DNA of 64,000 nt. Source: Chrysomallon squamiferum. Lineage: Eukaryota > Mollusca > Gastropoda > Neomphalida > Peltospiridae. Shown piece by piece: positions 1 to 13,689 of the stretch. How positions within the stretch are numbered: position 1 is the first letter of the stretch; each line of letters starts with the position of its first letter. The stretch spans positions 33,972,022 through 34,036,021 of the forward strand of contig CM022665.1 of the NCBI GenBank assembly GCA_012295275.1, read 5' to 3'. Below the pieces are notes generated by a model that saw nothing but the letters and a program-made list of their open reading frames with translations, did no database searches and was not told where the DNA came from. Position numbers and translations under genes: made by a program.

Positions 1-729
1 CACCCCAAACTCAAAGTACAATCTCCAGACTTATCCTCCCAGACAGAGCAGCATGCAGTCTTCACTGTCAAGTTGTTAAACCTGGTCAGACTCACTGTGA
101 ACAATTGAAAAAACAGACCTCTTCTCTCTTTGTTTCTGTCTTTCTTCAAAGGAAGGGTATCAGTCATAGTCATAGCTCTTCTTCTTGTTGTTGCCAAATT
201 CTTCTTCTCTGTTGTGTGTCTGGCATCTGCCATGGTGTTGGTAAAATAATAAATTATGTCACTCATGAACACACAGATACACACACACAATAACAAAATG
301 TAGATATGCATGCACATACACAAATGTGTAGATAATATATACAATCACTTACACACCCACACACACGTTATAGTTTCTCATTTTTCATGATCTTTTCCTA
401 CATATAGCTATATTTTCTGCTTTCCATTCTCTGCTTTCAAGGTGTTTTAACATTCTTGCATTGAAATTGGTTAATTTAATTTCTTTTCTCTTTATCTTTT
501 TTCTTTGCTAATTTTTTTTTTTTTTTTTAAATTACAAGCAGGATATAGTGTAGTGAAAAGTAATTGAAAGTCTAAAACATTGATTGTTTTAATTTTATTT
601 CAATTATTTTGTACTCAAACTAGAAAGTAAGAAAAGAAAAAGAAGAATTTTTTTTATTTTTTTTATTTTTTTTTACCTATATTGCAAAGTACACTTAAGT
701 CTTAAGAATTTTCACACTGAACTTTCATT
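1..729 (+). other. Intron of the WD40 gene (upstream part)
   Basis: No exon is recognisable here. The stretch is AT- and T-rich, with CA/CATA microsatellite around 264-365, a poly-T run near 512-529 and T-rich DNA at 640-675. Only about one CpG is present. It is assigned to intron because the first coding exon seen, at 2229, begins in mid-codon and mid-WD40 repeat, so earlier exons must lie upstream of the window. Confidence 0.6.
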
Positions 730-731
730 TA

Positions 732-1521
732 CCATATATACTTGTGTACAAGGCGACCTTATGGATAAGTCGATGTGTATTTTAAGACCAAAAATTGTGT
801 CATTTTAGGTATTACTTGTGTATAAGTCGACTGTAGATTCCAGGCACCGTCACTATTTTTAGACCAGTGTGACAGTGCCATGAAGGCCTACATTGTACGC
901 CTACTGTAACATAACTTGCACGAACATACCATAATAACGTAAATGCATGTATTACACGAGCTATAGCCTAAATGTATCATAAATAGTATTTCTTTAATGT
1001 AATAAGTCTAACATGGAGACCTAACTTACCGTTATATTTAGCCGTTCTATGATTTACAAAATTAGTCGGTAGTGGATATTAATGACGATTGCAATATTAT
1101 TTCACCATATTCTTTACAATTAAACAAGTGAGTTTTGTTTATGAAATTAGGACCGATATTTAGTGCAATTTGGCAGAGAAGTCTGCATTCCTAGATCACT
1201 GCAAGACGCCGTAAGGCATAACACCGTACTGACGGTTTTCTCGCTTTAAAATGTATTTTTATGTCATTAAACGGAAGAATATCATGTTTTACATTCATAT
1301 TTGGTTTTGTTATTTAATTTTTCCAAATTTTGTATACGATAAAATTATATTTTTGAAAAGCTGAAAGACCGCGATTATTTTAGATGCATCCCGTAGCAAA
1401 AAAGTAAAATGGCGACTCTTCAGCAACAGCTACAAAAGTATTACCTATGTATAAGTCGACCCCCAAAATATTACCTTAATATAGTCTCCCAAAAATTCGA
1501 CTTATACACAAGTATATACGG
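732..1521. mobile_element. Non-autonomous TIR DNA transposon, TA target-site duplication
   Basis: The block starts CCATATATACTTGTGTA and ends with the inverted complement ending TACACAAGTATATACGG. TA dinucleotides flank both ends (730-731 and 1522-1523). Subterminal copies of the TATAAGTCGAC motif occur inside both ends, at about 811-831 and 1441-1460. It is about 790 bp long and has no long ORF. CpG and GC content are higher than in the surrounding intron. TA duplication and TIRs fit the Tc1/mariner/pogo group by family rules; the exact family is not established. It sits in a WD40-gene intron. Confidence 0.7.
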
Positions 1522-1523
1522 TA

Positions 1524-2228
1524 CTTTTAAATTATTTTGTATCACCTGCACAGGGCGTTTGTGTATATAGCTTGTAAAAGTTTTAATTTTAGTAACTTTA
1601 GTCATTATGTTGAGATTCAGCTCAAGTACAGTTTATAGCATTCTGTTTTATTTTATGAATATAATGTTAATAAAATTTTACATTTATACTGATATAAAAT
1701 TACTTGATTTCAAAGGTTTCTTTAACAGTACTTTATGGTTTGTAATAACACTGGTATAGATGATTTTGAAATATATTTTAAAATGACAATATCAAAGAAT
1801 AACAGGGATTTGTTTTGAGGGGTTGTGGTGTTTGAATTACAATACTTGTTTGATTCTAGATTGAGTCATGATGAAATTCAAGCAGTAAAAATTAATTCTC
1901 TGCAAAGAAATCTACTCTGTATTTTTTATGATATTAAATACTTTTTTAAAGACTCTTTGCTACCATCTTGGAAATTAAATGTTTTCTTTCAAAAGTTTCT
2001 TTCCACTGAATGATTTCAGAAGCTGGTGCAGTATAAAACATAAAACTACACAGCTATTGAACCTGAATCATATCATTAAAGACACACATAATGAGTTCAC
2101 ATATGTTACACATTTTCTCTCTAGATATTAATAATAATTATTATGTTTATTCTTTTCAAATCACATCTGTTATGCTCTTTCTCTCAGATTATTAATAATA
2201 ATAATTTTATTTATTCTTTTCAATCCAG
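1524..2228 (+). other. Intron of the WD40 gene, ending in a duplicated acceptor region
   Basis: AT-rich, CpG-poor intron without a credible exon. The last 105 bases contain two copies of a TTAATAATAAT...TTTATTCTTTTCAA segment (about 2124-2163 and 2187-2227). Each copy is followed by a pyrimidine-rich stretch and a CAG. The first AG is at 2186-2187 and the second at 2227-2228. The second one gives the WD40 exon. Confidence 0.55.
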
Positions 2229-2316
2229 GGATCACAGCATAAAGGAATGGGACCTGTTGACCTTGACCTGTGTGCGTGCCCTTCAGGGTCACAAGGGACC
2301 TGTCCGAGATGTTGGG
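2229..2316 (+). CDS. WD40-repeat protein, penultimate coding exon (partial gene)
   Basis: This 88-nt internal exon is bounded by a TTTTCAATCCAG acceptor and a GGG|GTGAGT donor. Base 2229 completes a split codon, followed by 29 full codons. The peptide contains DHSIKEWDL, the end of one WD40 blade (D-H-S-x-W-D pattern), then QGHKGPVRDVG, whose GH dipeptide opens the next blade. WD40 proteins are beta-propeller scaffolds for protein-protein contacts, so no reaction can be assigned. The exon ends in phase 0 and fits the exon at 14183, which completes the blade. The first exons and most blades lie outside the window. I could not match it to a named family: WDR41 was considered, but its order of residues does not fit. 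Its CpG content is low, like the rest of the gene. Confidence 0.85.
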
Positions 2317-5300
2317 GTGAGTTTTTACAATTTTTTTTTAGTATTGGGTGATGGCAATATTTGGGCAATGCTCATGTTGCTTCTGCAGAAAGTAGATACA
2401 TTGCACACACCTGAGATGCCCATGCTAGATATTGGACATGAAAGCACTGATGCAGGTGATGTCATGTCAGTAACTCTTAATATTTACACTTTAAGCAGTT
2501 CCTCAGTTTAGTAATTTGAGGTGATGCTCTTTTCATCCAGCAAAAATAACTTTTGTCAGTGATTCCAAAACAACAGGCAAGTTTACAGAGATACCACGAC
2601 AACCATCTTTATAGTCAGGCTTATCTCCCTTGCAATCAGATTAACACACAAACAGCTGCGTCCAGTGTGTGAATCAAAGAACTCAAAAAAAGAAAAAAAA
2701 AGAAAAAAGTTAAGAGATACTGTAGATACTGTTTCACTGTTGCCAAATTATTCATTATTCAGTCAATCAATTTTAGTTTTCTTTGTTTTTTGTTTTTTTC
2801 TAAACATTTTCTTTTCTTTTCATTTTTAAATATATATTTACGTAATGCTTGCATGAATCCTTCCATTAATCCATCCTTTCATTCATTCTTCCATATATAT
2901 GTACATAGGTAGATACATACATACATGTTTTGGCTTGGGTTTTATTTTCCTAATCTGTTTTTCTTTCATTTGTACAGTTCATAATAATGATACCAAAAGG
3001 ATTTGTGCCTTTTAAGACATGTAATGAGAGACTCAATGCAATTTTTAAAAAAGAATAACTTTTTGTAGTGTGACCAAATTTGTATCTGTTATATAATTAA
3101 ATTTTTATGTTAATGGTAATAATTAATTAATAATACACAAAAGAGGAAATCTGCTTCCACCAGTCCATGATCTATATCAACTGGATTTTTTAAATACTTT
3201 TTTTCATATTGTAGCATGGTTTTAGGTAAATAGTTATATGGCTTTGTCTGGAAAATGCGTGGTCTGGTGTGCATTCTAGGAAATATTGGTCCTGCATCCT
3301 ACCATGGTTCACACTAGTGCTTTAACCATTTAATCATTGTCCATTCCTACAGTAACTGTCTAAATCTAAAACACGATTTTTGTCACCTGGATGTTTTACA
3401 AACAATGATTGTTTGACATCTGGTCTACCAATATAGAACATGTGTGAGTGTAAAAATGCATTCTTCTCCCAGTCATTCATTATGTTCACACATCTGTTGT
3501 TTATTGAAACCATGTTGTATTTCAAGTAAACATACCTTACCTATTAAATTAATCTAAAGTGTGGGTGATAGACTCAGTCTTTACAATATATTTGTATTAC
3601 CAACTAAATAACACCTTATAGAAATGTACAGATTATTATTATTATTTTATTATTTTTTTTAAATGACTTTCTCTCTTTGCTTTAAGGGAAAGCTATAAAT
3701 AAAAATCTAAACAAAACAAAGTGAAACAAAGCCTTATGCTTCTTGCATTTCATACATTTTCATTTTTATTTATGTGCTGGGTGGTAAATTTAAAGATTTT
3801 TTTTTACATTTTTTTTTTTTTTTTTTTTTAAATTTATTAACAATTAGAAATGATTAACTTGAGATTATCAAGTCTAATCTTTAAAGTATGTCAGTCAGGA
3901 GAAATGATTCTGGAAATCATCACACTTCAGACCAACATTCTAATCATTTAACAAAAACATTGGTTCTTTCTACTGCACATTTTTAAAACTACGTGGTTAA
4001 AAAATTAAAAATTAAAATAAAATACTACTACTACTGCTATTACTACTGCAAATTATGCCACTGCTACTACTACTGCCACCATCATCTCCACTGTTACTCT
4101 ACTTCTAAATAGCTGCTGCAAACTAGGAACACTTGTTAACAAATATATATAACACTGTGTATTAGCTGTAACACAGATTTTGTTTTGTTTCCTTTATTAC
4201 AAAAGAAAATTACTGATTTTTATTTTGGAACTGTTGATATAAGTGACATAGTATATTGTCCAATCTCACAGATCTTACTGACTTATTGGCCAATATCATT
4301 TGTCAACCACATGTGCAAATGCATGAGCCATGTGTCAGAAATTAATTTGCTGGTCTAATAAATAATAATTATCATCTTTGATATACATTCTTCATGTGAC
4401 TCTGACACATATAAGTCGGAGAGTAATTTATGTAAATCACCAAGTAAGATTTCTGTTTGGTTCATTCGGGTGCTTTATGGTGATTGTGGTTCATACTGGT
4501 TCTTGCAGGTGTTTCATTAAACCCATTTCTTTCCAGTGTACATATGTACATATTTTAGTAAGCTGTAACTAGTTTAGCACTTAGAGCAGGTTCTTCATGC
4601 ATTTATCATTTTAATGCTTTGTTTTTATGGGATTATGTATAAGTATTTAATTTATCATAGGCATGTTGTTTGTTGGGGGGGGATTTGTGGTTTTTTGTTG
4701 TGTTTTCTTTTTTCTTTTCACAATAACATTTGTACCCAGAATATGAAGGAAAAAAAAAGAAAAGTGACAGTATTTTTAATAATGTTTTTTTTAAATTTAT
4801 TTATTATTGTTATTATTTTTATTATTTATTTATTTATTTATATTTTTTATATTATTATTATTATTATTAATATTATTATTATTATTATTATTTTTAATTT
4901 TTCTTTCATATGTAGATTTGTATTGCTTTTTTTTGTCTGCAGAGTATTTATATTTGTTTCAGAAGGATTTCAAAAGGTTTATAGTTATACCCAAGGAGAA
5001 AAATAAAACATAATATTTTCAAATATTAGCATCCTCATTATGAAATATGATTTAACAATCAACTTTTCTCTTGAAATGTTCTCATTCATAAATATGGTAT
5101 TATGTGATACAACTTACATCCAGTAGACAAAAATCTAGGCTGTTTGATCAATCATTTGTTTACCTTTATATTTTCTAATATTTAACTATAATATGATATG
5201 TTTTAAAACGTTAGTATTTTCTTCAAATATTTTCTGTTAAGCTGTTTGATCATTCATATATCTTATTTTAAATTATTATTAAAGTTTTTAACATCTGACT

Positions 5301-5921
5301 GTAAATTACAAAATATATTTGAAAAAAATTAAATCTGATTTAAAAAAGAATTGTTTTCATCCATAAATAATGACCAATTTATTATTTCGTATAACTTTTA
5401 CATCCAACAAAAAAATTACAAAAAACACACACACTTCTTTGTGCTTGTTTGTTTGTTGTATATCACATTTAAATTTAAAGATAATTCAATATAAATATGA
5501 AAACAGATCTAAATCTGATTTGAAATCAAGGAATGCACACACACACACAAACACATTGTCTTCATTTTTAAATATTTTTTTATAACATTAAAACTTCTGG
5601 ACTGGTTTCATTATTTCATGTTTTCAGTATTTGTTTAAGCTTTGAGAACAAGTTGATCCTTCAAGTGTGAGATCTGTTGGTTAAGATTAAAGACACTTGT
5701 ACATAAATCTGTGACAGTAAGTAACCACAGCTATCACATCTACTACAAACACTTGTTGTACACATATTCTTTTTAAAATATACTCTATGATACACAAAAG
5801 AAAATGGAATTAAATTATCATACTTTTTATAAAAATTAAAAATTTGGTTCATTCAAATTCATTTTGGTTTAAACAGTTGAAAAAAGAAAAGGAAAAAGGA
5901 AAAATTTCAAAATCAAAATAA

Positions 5922-5923
5922 TA

Positions 5924-5960
<37 letters not shown>
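5922..5960. repeat. (ATT)n microsatellite
   Basis: About 13 near-perfect ATT units, visible directly, in the WD40 intron. Confidence 0.9.
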
Positions 5961-7554
5961 GTTAGAAAGAGGTTTCTAAAAATTTCAAAAACAAGAATTC
6001 TCTTCATTTAAATAATTTTTTTTCTTAAATTATTACATAGAAGGAATTTTTACAAATTATCTCTTAATATGAGATTTCTTTTAATGTTTTTGATATTATG
6101 TTACATTTTTATCTTTTTATATATATTAGTATATATGAATATCAGCTACGTTAAGTAAAGAAGATTTAGACCATAGGCATTTATCTAGAGTAAGTGTTAT
6201 ATCCTGTGATAAATCTCATATAATAAGGGTAACTTTGCTCCTTTTTATATTTTTTATTACTGTACTAAGATCAGTTTCCTTATTATCTTTTTTTCAGTTC
6301 TTATATAACAAAGCTTAATCTGTATTAAAAAAGCTTTAATTACACGAGGTTTTTTTTTGTAAAAGTTTTTGGGCAGCAGCACATAAAAAATAAACTGCTA
6401 GTTTGATAATCCTGCTTTTTAAGTTAAAATTGATAGCTTCTGAAATAACTGGATATCTTCATACATGCTATAGGCTTGATGCTGAATTATCTTTTAACAA
6501 GATCATAAAGACCCATACAAGGCTGGAAATGTTAGTTTTGTTGCTTAAGAGAGAGGCTTGGCTTGATGACATACACACAATGACTATCAAGGCCTTCTTT
6601 TCAATCGGCATAGCATTGATCACCCAGGAAACTGGTATCAGTTTGCAGTAGAAGATTTTCTTATATTTTTTTATCTAAATTGCAATCAAAGATAAAAAAA
6701 ATTAAGACAGGAATGTGAAAAGATTATCTTGTAAAAAAAAAAAAGAATTCTCCCTCGAGTTAAGAGCTCACATTCTGTGCATTTTATCTCACAAACAGTC
6801 TTTTGTGAAAAAAATGCAAGTTTTTCAGCCATCCCAAAGTCCCCTACTTGACACCTGGCTTCAATTTCCAACACTGTTAAGATCTGCTGATTGTAGCAGT
6901 ATACCTGTGACATCAATGTGTTTTTGCTTGTTGGCTATTGTCACCTGTTAACAGTATCAGTGTCCATTAATACCACAGGAGGGGGTTCAGAAGATTGTGA
7001 TGTGGGGTGGGTATATACCTTAAAATTTATCAGGATATTCCAATTATATATATATCATACATGTTTTTAGCATATTTCTGAACTAATAATCCTTTTTTTT
7101 TCTTTTTTTTTAATTCATAGATTTTATTTTACATTCACCAAACCATTTTGTTCTTTGACAATAAATTGACTTCTTTGTCTAAGAGTTATGCCAGGCTATG
7201 CCAGCAGGACCTTGTGTTCCTGGTTTTTTCACCTAACCAGTTTTGGTCAACAACAGGAGTTTCATATGCCAAAGATGAATGAGCTACACCAAGCTTCATT
7301 TGTACTGATTGGTCTTTTTCTTGCTTATTTATTTATTCATTCTTTTATTTATTATTATTATTGTTGTTGTATTTGTTGTTGTTAATTTGTTTTTTAATTC
7401 ATGAAATATTGGTGAATATTTAGCAGATTATTGTCATTATTAATTTTTCATTTTTTAATGTTAGAAAAACAAATTATTTTGTGGCTGTTGTTCAAATATT
7501 AGTTTCACTTTAATTGCACATATAATAAGATCAGTGTACTTTAGTTGTGAGTCA

Positions 7555-8800
7555 TGTTATGTCTGATGCATCACCTAGAGCCTTCTAATCTTTTCTTTTT
7601 TTTCCTTTTTACACAAGAAATGACACTGACATAGCCAATGTTTTTGTCAAATGATGAGGGGCTTACATTTCTGATGTTATCAGCGAGCTTACAAGATAAA
7701 TTGCAAAGTGATTCCCAAGCTTACTGAGGATCTCACCTGCATAATCTCCTTGGTATTTACACTCTGTTTTTCTCAGGTGTTCCTCAGTCAAATGTTTATT
7801 ATTTTTTATAAACTCTGACCTGGCAAGCTGTTGGCTCATTTGATGTTAATGATGATAAATTCCCTAGCAAAGCTGCAGTGATGTATTTGAAATCCTGCTG
7901 ATAGCAGGTGGGGCTTGCTGAAACAAAAGTGCCTGCTTATTTGTGTGAGATCATTCAACAGTCATGACAGATTTATCAAAGCCTGATCTCTGAAATCCAC
8001 AATCAAGATTATGTTACAAATGAGATGAAGCCTTTTTTCTGGAGGGGAGGGTGGCTGGAAGTGGGTAATTTACTGAGACAGGAGGATTAACACCCGCACT
8101 TGTAGGACATACTTCTCATGAGTCATCAGATGTCGCAGCAGCCAATTTACAGTACTTAAAAGCTATCTTTAGCATCTACAGTTTCATCCCAAACTGAAAA
8201 TCCACCCACAGATGAGATGAATATTTTTTTTTTTTTTTTTATTATATTAAAGCTTGGTGTGATGACCTGCTGATGTGCTGTCCTCTCTTTGATCAATGAG
8301 AGATGTGATTTAACATAATATGTTACAAATGTTCTCCTGTTTCAACATCACACAATCTCCAAGGCTTTGCCAATGCAGACTGATGGCAGCTCACTGTTGC
8401 AGGGAATCAAGAAAAGCTTTTGTTTTGGTGTCCCATCCTCAAGTCAGACTGATGGTCCGTGGGGTATACCTGTAGTTTATTAAATGTTGTTAGAAGAGAG
8501 AAAGAAAGAAAAAAATTGGGTGATTGGTGTCTGATAATGGTCTGGCTGTGGCATTTGTTTGCAGCACACTGACATGCACTTTGATCATAGAGCATGGCTG
8601 GCCACCAGCCCTGTATCATCTCTCAATCCCTGCAAATGTGAATTAGCCTGTGTTGACACCAGCGCTCAGTGTCTCACCTCACAATTAGCAACATGATACA
8701 ACATAAATCATTTCTTCCATGCAGCTTTGTCACCATAAGCTCCAGCCATACCAGTGTGAACATATCACCACAAACACTGCTTCACGCATAGCACTTCTTG
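7555..8800. promoter_or_regulatory. Candidate conserved non-coding/enhancer block in the WD40 intron
   Basis: The base composition is balanced and almost free of simple repeats, unlike the intron around it. One poly-T run (about 8224-8240) is the exception. Visible motifs include a CCTGCT...AGCAGG palindrome at about 7893-7907, a TTATCAAAG TCF/LEF-type site in the 7970s, and CAGGTG E-boxes. No ORF of note is present. Calling it regulatory is inference from composition and motif content; conservation cannot be tested here. Confidence 0.3.
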
Positions 8801-9539
8801 TACAGATATTGTTCTTAGATGACACTTTATTCTATGTAATTATTATTAATTCCTTTCATTTGTTTATATATATATATAGCTGATAAAAGCTGACAAATAG
8901 TTGATATTTCAAATCTGCCAGTTTAATTGATATGAGTTATCTTGACCAGGTATAATTAGATAATTTTAGTATATGTACATTTTTCCCTTCAGTACAGTAG
9001 TTTAAACTGACAGATTGTTAATGTTATTTTAATACTTCTGTATGTGTTTGTGAAAGAGAGAGACAAACCAAACAACTTTATCTGCAGGTCACCTGGTCAA
9101 AAATGTATAAAAATTATAGAATATTATGTATTCTAAATTTTTTTTTCACTTACTATAATTTTAATTTTATTAAAAGTTCAAATTATTGCATAATTGTCAG
9201 ATATACATTAATTTTTAAACCCAACAAATTTGTATATAGTTATAAAACATATGTATAATATTTCTTTCATTTTCCTCTTTTAAAAATACATATTTTTAAA
9301 AATCATGTTGACTGGTGAACATTTTTAATATAAAACCAAATATTTCAGTAAACTGTGTATGTTTTCTTCTTTTTTTTCAAATATTTTTTAAAATATAAAT
9401 GACAATCATGGACATTCAAGATTTAAAAAAAAAAACGAAACATTTCAGTACACCTGTATATTTAATAAATAAAACATGCTCTTATTTGTTTATTTATTTA
9501 ATATTATTATTTTTTATAATTTTTTATTAAAAAGTAATA

Positions 9540-9960
9540 CCATTGACCGTCATAGTGATAGACATTCAAGATTTCTGATGACACAAACAAGACAAGAGCC
9601 TCCACTTGTAAAGACAGATAGGTCACTATGTCAAGTGGAATTGCTTACACACTGATATTGTCTGTACCTGTGTCCTATACAGGTGTTGGTAATTATCTCT
9701 GATTGTCAAACGAGTGTGCCGGATATACTGTGAGAAGGACCGGCCAGCCACAATGTCGGAAGAAGTTTTCTTACAAAACCTGGTTGATGGGAGATAAGAG
9801 ATAAATGGTAGAAGAGAAACACAGGTGTGTGGCGTAGCTCATGATCACCAAACTTGTAGCAGATCTTCTTTCAGTTTGTGTCATAGTTAGCAGTCTTGTC
9901 TTCTTTACTCTGTCACCACTGATGTATTGGCCTTCTCCTTCAAAGAATTAGATTAATTCA
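9540..9960. promoter_or_regulatory. Candidate non-coding element in the intron
   Basis: A complex, non-repetitive stretch with several CpGs around 9709-9760 in otherwise CpG-poor DNA. It has repeated CAGGTG/CACCTG-type E-boxes and a GGTAATTA homeodomain-type core near 9690. No coding potential was recognised. Weak, compositional evidence only. Confidence 0.22.
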
Positions 9961-10499
9961 TCTTTTTCTAAACTATGTTAATACTGAGAAATGTCCCACA
10001 GTTGCATAATTTATATATAATGTGTATTTTTTCTTTTTTTTTTCTTTTTTTCAGAAATGTTTTTCATTATATTTCAAGAAATAAAAAAAAGAAAGAAAAG
10101 GGAAAAAAAAAATGTTTTGGAAAAAAAAAATATGTTTATAATTTGTTTTGTTTAATAGCTGTCTACATGAATGTAGTTTTAGAAGAAATACAAAGTATTT
10201 TGTACTTTGAAATGTTATTAGTTGTAGTAGTAGTAGTAATAGTATTAATATTATCATAATTTCTGATTAGTATGTATTGACCTTTCGTATTTACAATTAC
10301 ATTTAAAGCAAACTATCTTACAAATCAGATTTTGGGGACTGCGTGGAATGGAAAATAATTTAATCTGCAACATTAATTCCATAGATAAGCTGCAAGCATT
10401 TATCACTGATTTTTAAGAGCTCAGTTTCTGTGATTTAGAGATCCATTAAAAATGTATTAATAACATACAGCTTAGATATCTAAAACTGCATTTTGATAG

Positions 10500-10900
10500 T
10501 GATAAATAAATTTAGGCTGGCCACACTTGCCAGATTCCGTAGACTGCACTTGTTGTTGATGACAGCAATATGGCTATAATTATTTGATGTTTGTTTGAGG
10601 AATGTACAGAGTGATGTTTTCAAACAGATTGTACCTGTTGAAGGAAATCACAGGTGAATTCAACAAAAACACAAATTTATTGGAAACCTTTGATCGGAAC
10701 ACCTGCTGTTATCAGACATTGCAAATGGCTTCCGACTTGGACGGCTAATCTCAAATGAGATCTCTGGAGCTCTTTCCCAGTCAGAGTGATATAGATGTCT
10801 TCAACAGGTGAAAGACAAAAGATTTTCTTTGTACTCAGCAGTACATACGGTACACTTGATGGAAATTCCACTGGTTGGTACACATTAAGAGTAAAGGTGT
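10500..10900. promoter_or_regulatory. Candidate non-coding element in the intron
   Basis: Non-repetitive segment of mixed composition containing CACCTG and CAGGTG E-boxes and a local cluster of CpGs at about 10695-10742. A 68-codon minus-strand ORF spans part of it but has no recognisable domain. Regulatory assignment is inference. Confidence 0.2.
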
Positions 10901-13689
10901 TTGCCTTTTATGGCCACCACTTGTTTTAACTATCTGATTAGAAATCTTTATTGTGCAGCTGTAATTATCTAATTATTCTAGTTTTTCTTATTCTGTCTGA
11001 TATTACTCAATTTTTAAAAATGTTTTTTTTTTTTCAATTTTTCTCTTTTTCCTTTCTCTATTTTTGTTCTCTCCATTTCTTTTATTGTGTCCATTCAGTC
11101 ACACTTAGCCAGAGTGATAATTAGACAGTCAGACAGACAGATAGACAAGAAGACTAACACAAATTTATGTTCAAATATTTACATAACAGACATATTTATA
11201 AATAAGTAATGGTTTTGTCTCCATTTGTGGTAGATTTTAAAAATATTATTTACACTGGAATCTTTAAACAGTTACACAACAGTTGTTACTGATTGCTTTA
11301 ACATGCATGCATTTATTTGTATTTTGGCATCTTTTACTAATAATTATCTTGCACTTGGATATATTTTCAAAAAAACTTTGGTTTCTAGTAACTGTGATCT
11401 TAACTGTAATATTATTGATGGTGTGCATCTGTTAGTGAAATGAAGTTATAATTAAGAAAACAACATTATATTCACTTTACACTTTCTGTGGTAGTATAAT
11501 ATATTTTATTAGATTCATAAGATAGTGCAGCATGTTTGATGCATAGCATAGTATGGTTTATTAGCTCTTGGCTGATATAATATTCTTTGACAAGTCATAT
11601 CTCTCTGTGTTCTGCTGATGGACATGGAGATGGTTTATGTAACAATGAATTTATAAAAATAACAAAATCTTGTTATAGCCTGCACTTTCTTGGTGCAGTA
11701 GTCTATGTAAAAAATTGTTGTTTTTTGTTGTTGTTTTTTTAAGTAAAGAAAAAAGTTATTACATTATACATTAGCTTAGAGTCATTCACATGAGTGCACT
11801 TCCTGTTTGCAGCAGACATTCATCATGGCTGCTCTGGCCTGGAATTTTCAAGTTGTGTTTTAATTGTCACATCTCATTAAATGACTCATTCGTTGTTGCA
11901 GGTCTACCCTGTATGTGATGCAGTGACGTGACAAAATTTCAACAGGTACATATGTTGTTTTCCCACACCTGTTCTTCCCATTAGCATTTGACATCCTGTT
12001 ATAAATTGTTACCTGTCACCTTTCTATAGTTACTTACCTCCATCCACAGATGTATGTAATCTTGAGGCCATCACCTCTTTCTCTGTGATGAATGTATGTT
12101 GACATATTTCATATGTACAGTTCATGTCTTTCACAGGGTATCTTTCTTGTACAGTTTAAAAAAATTTTCATTCTGTGAAACTTTGGGTTGAATAGTTAAA
12201 ATAGGACAGTTTAATGATGTTAAAATTTTAATTATAATTGTTATTAATATATATTTTTTTCTATTTCTTTTTAATGTAGATATCTTCTTTCATTCTAAAA
12301 AATTAAAGTTTTTTTTTTTTTTAAGGAAGAGTATATAAAATCCATTTCATAATTTATGCATTCAACTTTGTTTATTAAAATACATTCTGTATTACAATTT
12401 TCTAAATTATTATTAACCATTTCATGTAACAATTTTTCATTCTGTTTTCATTATAATGTATATAGTTTACAAGATACATTCAATAATTTCCTATCTAACA
12501 ATTGTCCACAAAAACAATCTTAAACACTACATATATAACTTTATAATCTTTACTAAATGTGTGATTGAACAAATAATGTGGTAGAACTAATTAATAATTT
12601 AAGCTGAAATGAAATTTAATTATTAAAGAATATGAAATTCTGAATTTCTTTCCCTCTTCCCCCCCTTTTTTTTTTTTATCCTTTCTTTTTTCTTTTTGCT
12701 AGTCTGTACAGGTACACATCACAAATTTCAGACATTTAATCTGCAGTATATCACATCAACAATCTCAGTCCTTACTTACTTATAAGCTTATGCTGCTCAT
12801 ATGTATGACATTGAAGACAAATATTTGTCATAAATCTTGGCAAATTGGTTGCACCTGTACACACTGCCAGACCTTTTTCTCAAGGTTAAAAACAAATCTG
12901 CAGTCAAAATACAACCAAATTTGGGTTGCTACAACAGAGGACTAATAAGTTTCTGTTTTTGTTAATTAATTCACTGACTGCTTTGGTCTCAACAACAACA
13001 ACAAAACTGTGTCATGCTAGATAAATATGTATGCCATTTAAAGCTTGTTTGATTACCTGTCATCCAGGTAATGTATTCCTTTTGTCTCTCTGCTGTCTCA
13101 CATACACACCTGTACAGGTGTCACATTACCTGTCAGGTGGGAAACATCAAAACATGGGATGCAAATTATTTTAAATTGAGAGAAAATACTGTTGCCAATG
13201 ATTTCAACTGCTGTGATATCTGTATCATGTTTTTGACGTGACGGTGTGAAAAAAAACCAAGATGTGCTTTTAAAGTTATGATGTAAGACTATATTGTGTG
13301 TGTTTTGTGAAGAGTTGGTTTTATTTTACATCATATTTAAGTCTTGAAATGATTAATTTCAAAATTTGTTATATTTACTTTTATAATCTGCATGAATACA
13401 TACTGTACATATACAATGTGCATCCAAACATATATATGCAAAATACATACATACACCTAATTACACAAACACATACACACATATAAACAAAGAGACATTA
13501 ACAGATGTACATGTACATAAATATATTACATTCATTTTATAATTAAAAATGAATAATTAAAACAGCTGACTGATGTATATTTATCAAAGTCTAGCAAGAA
13601 AAACAATATTTTTTTTAATCAGTGGTTTAAAAAAAAGTCATCTATCACAGGTGATATTTTATCACTTACAAATATTAAGACTAATTTTA

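Noticed and set aside
4614-5013. 130-codon Ile/Phe-rich ORF resembling a membrane protein
   Set aside because: Hydrophobicity comes from ATT/TTT low complexity inside an intron; no start context or conserved motif.
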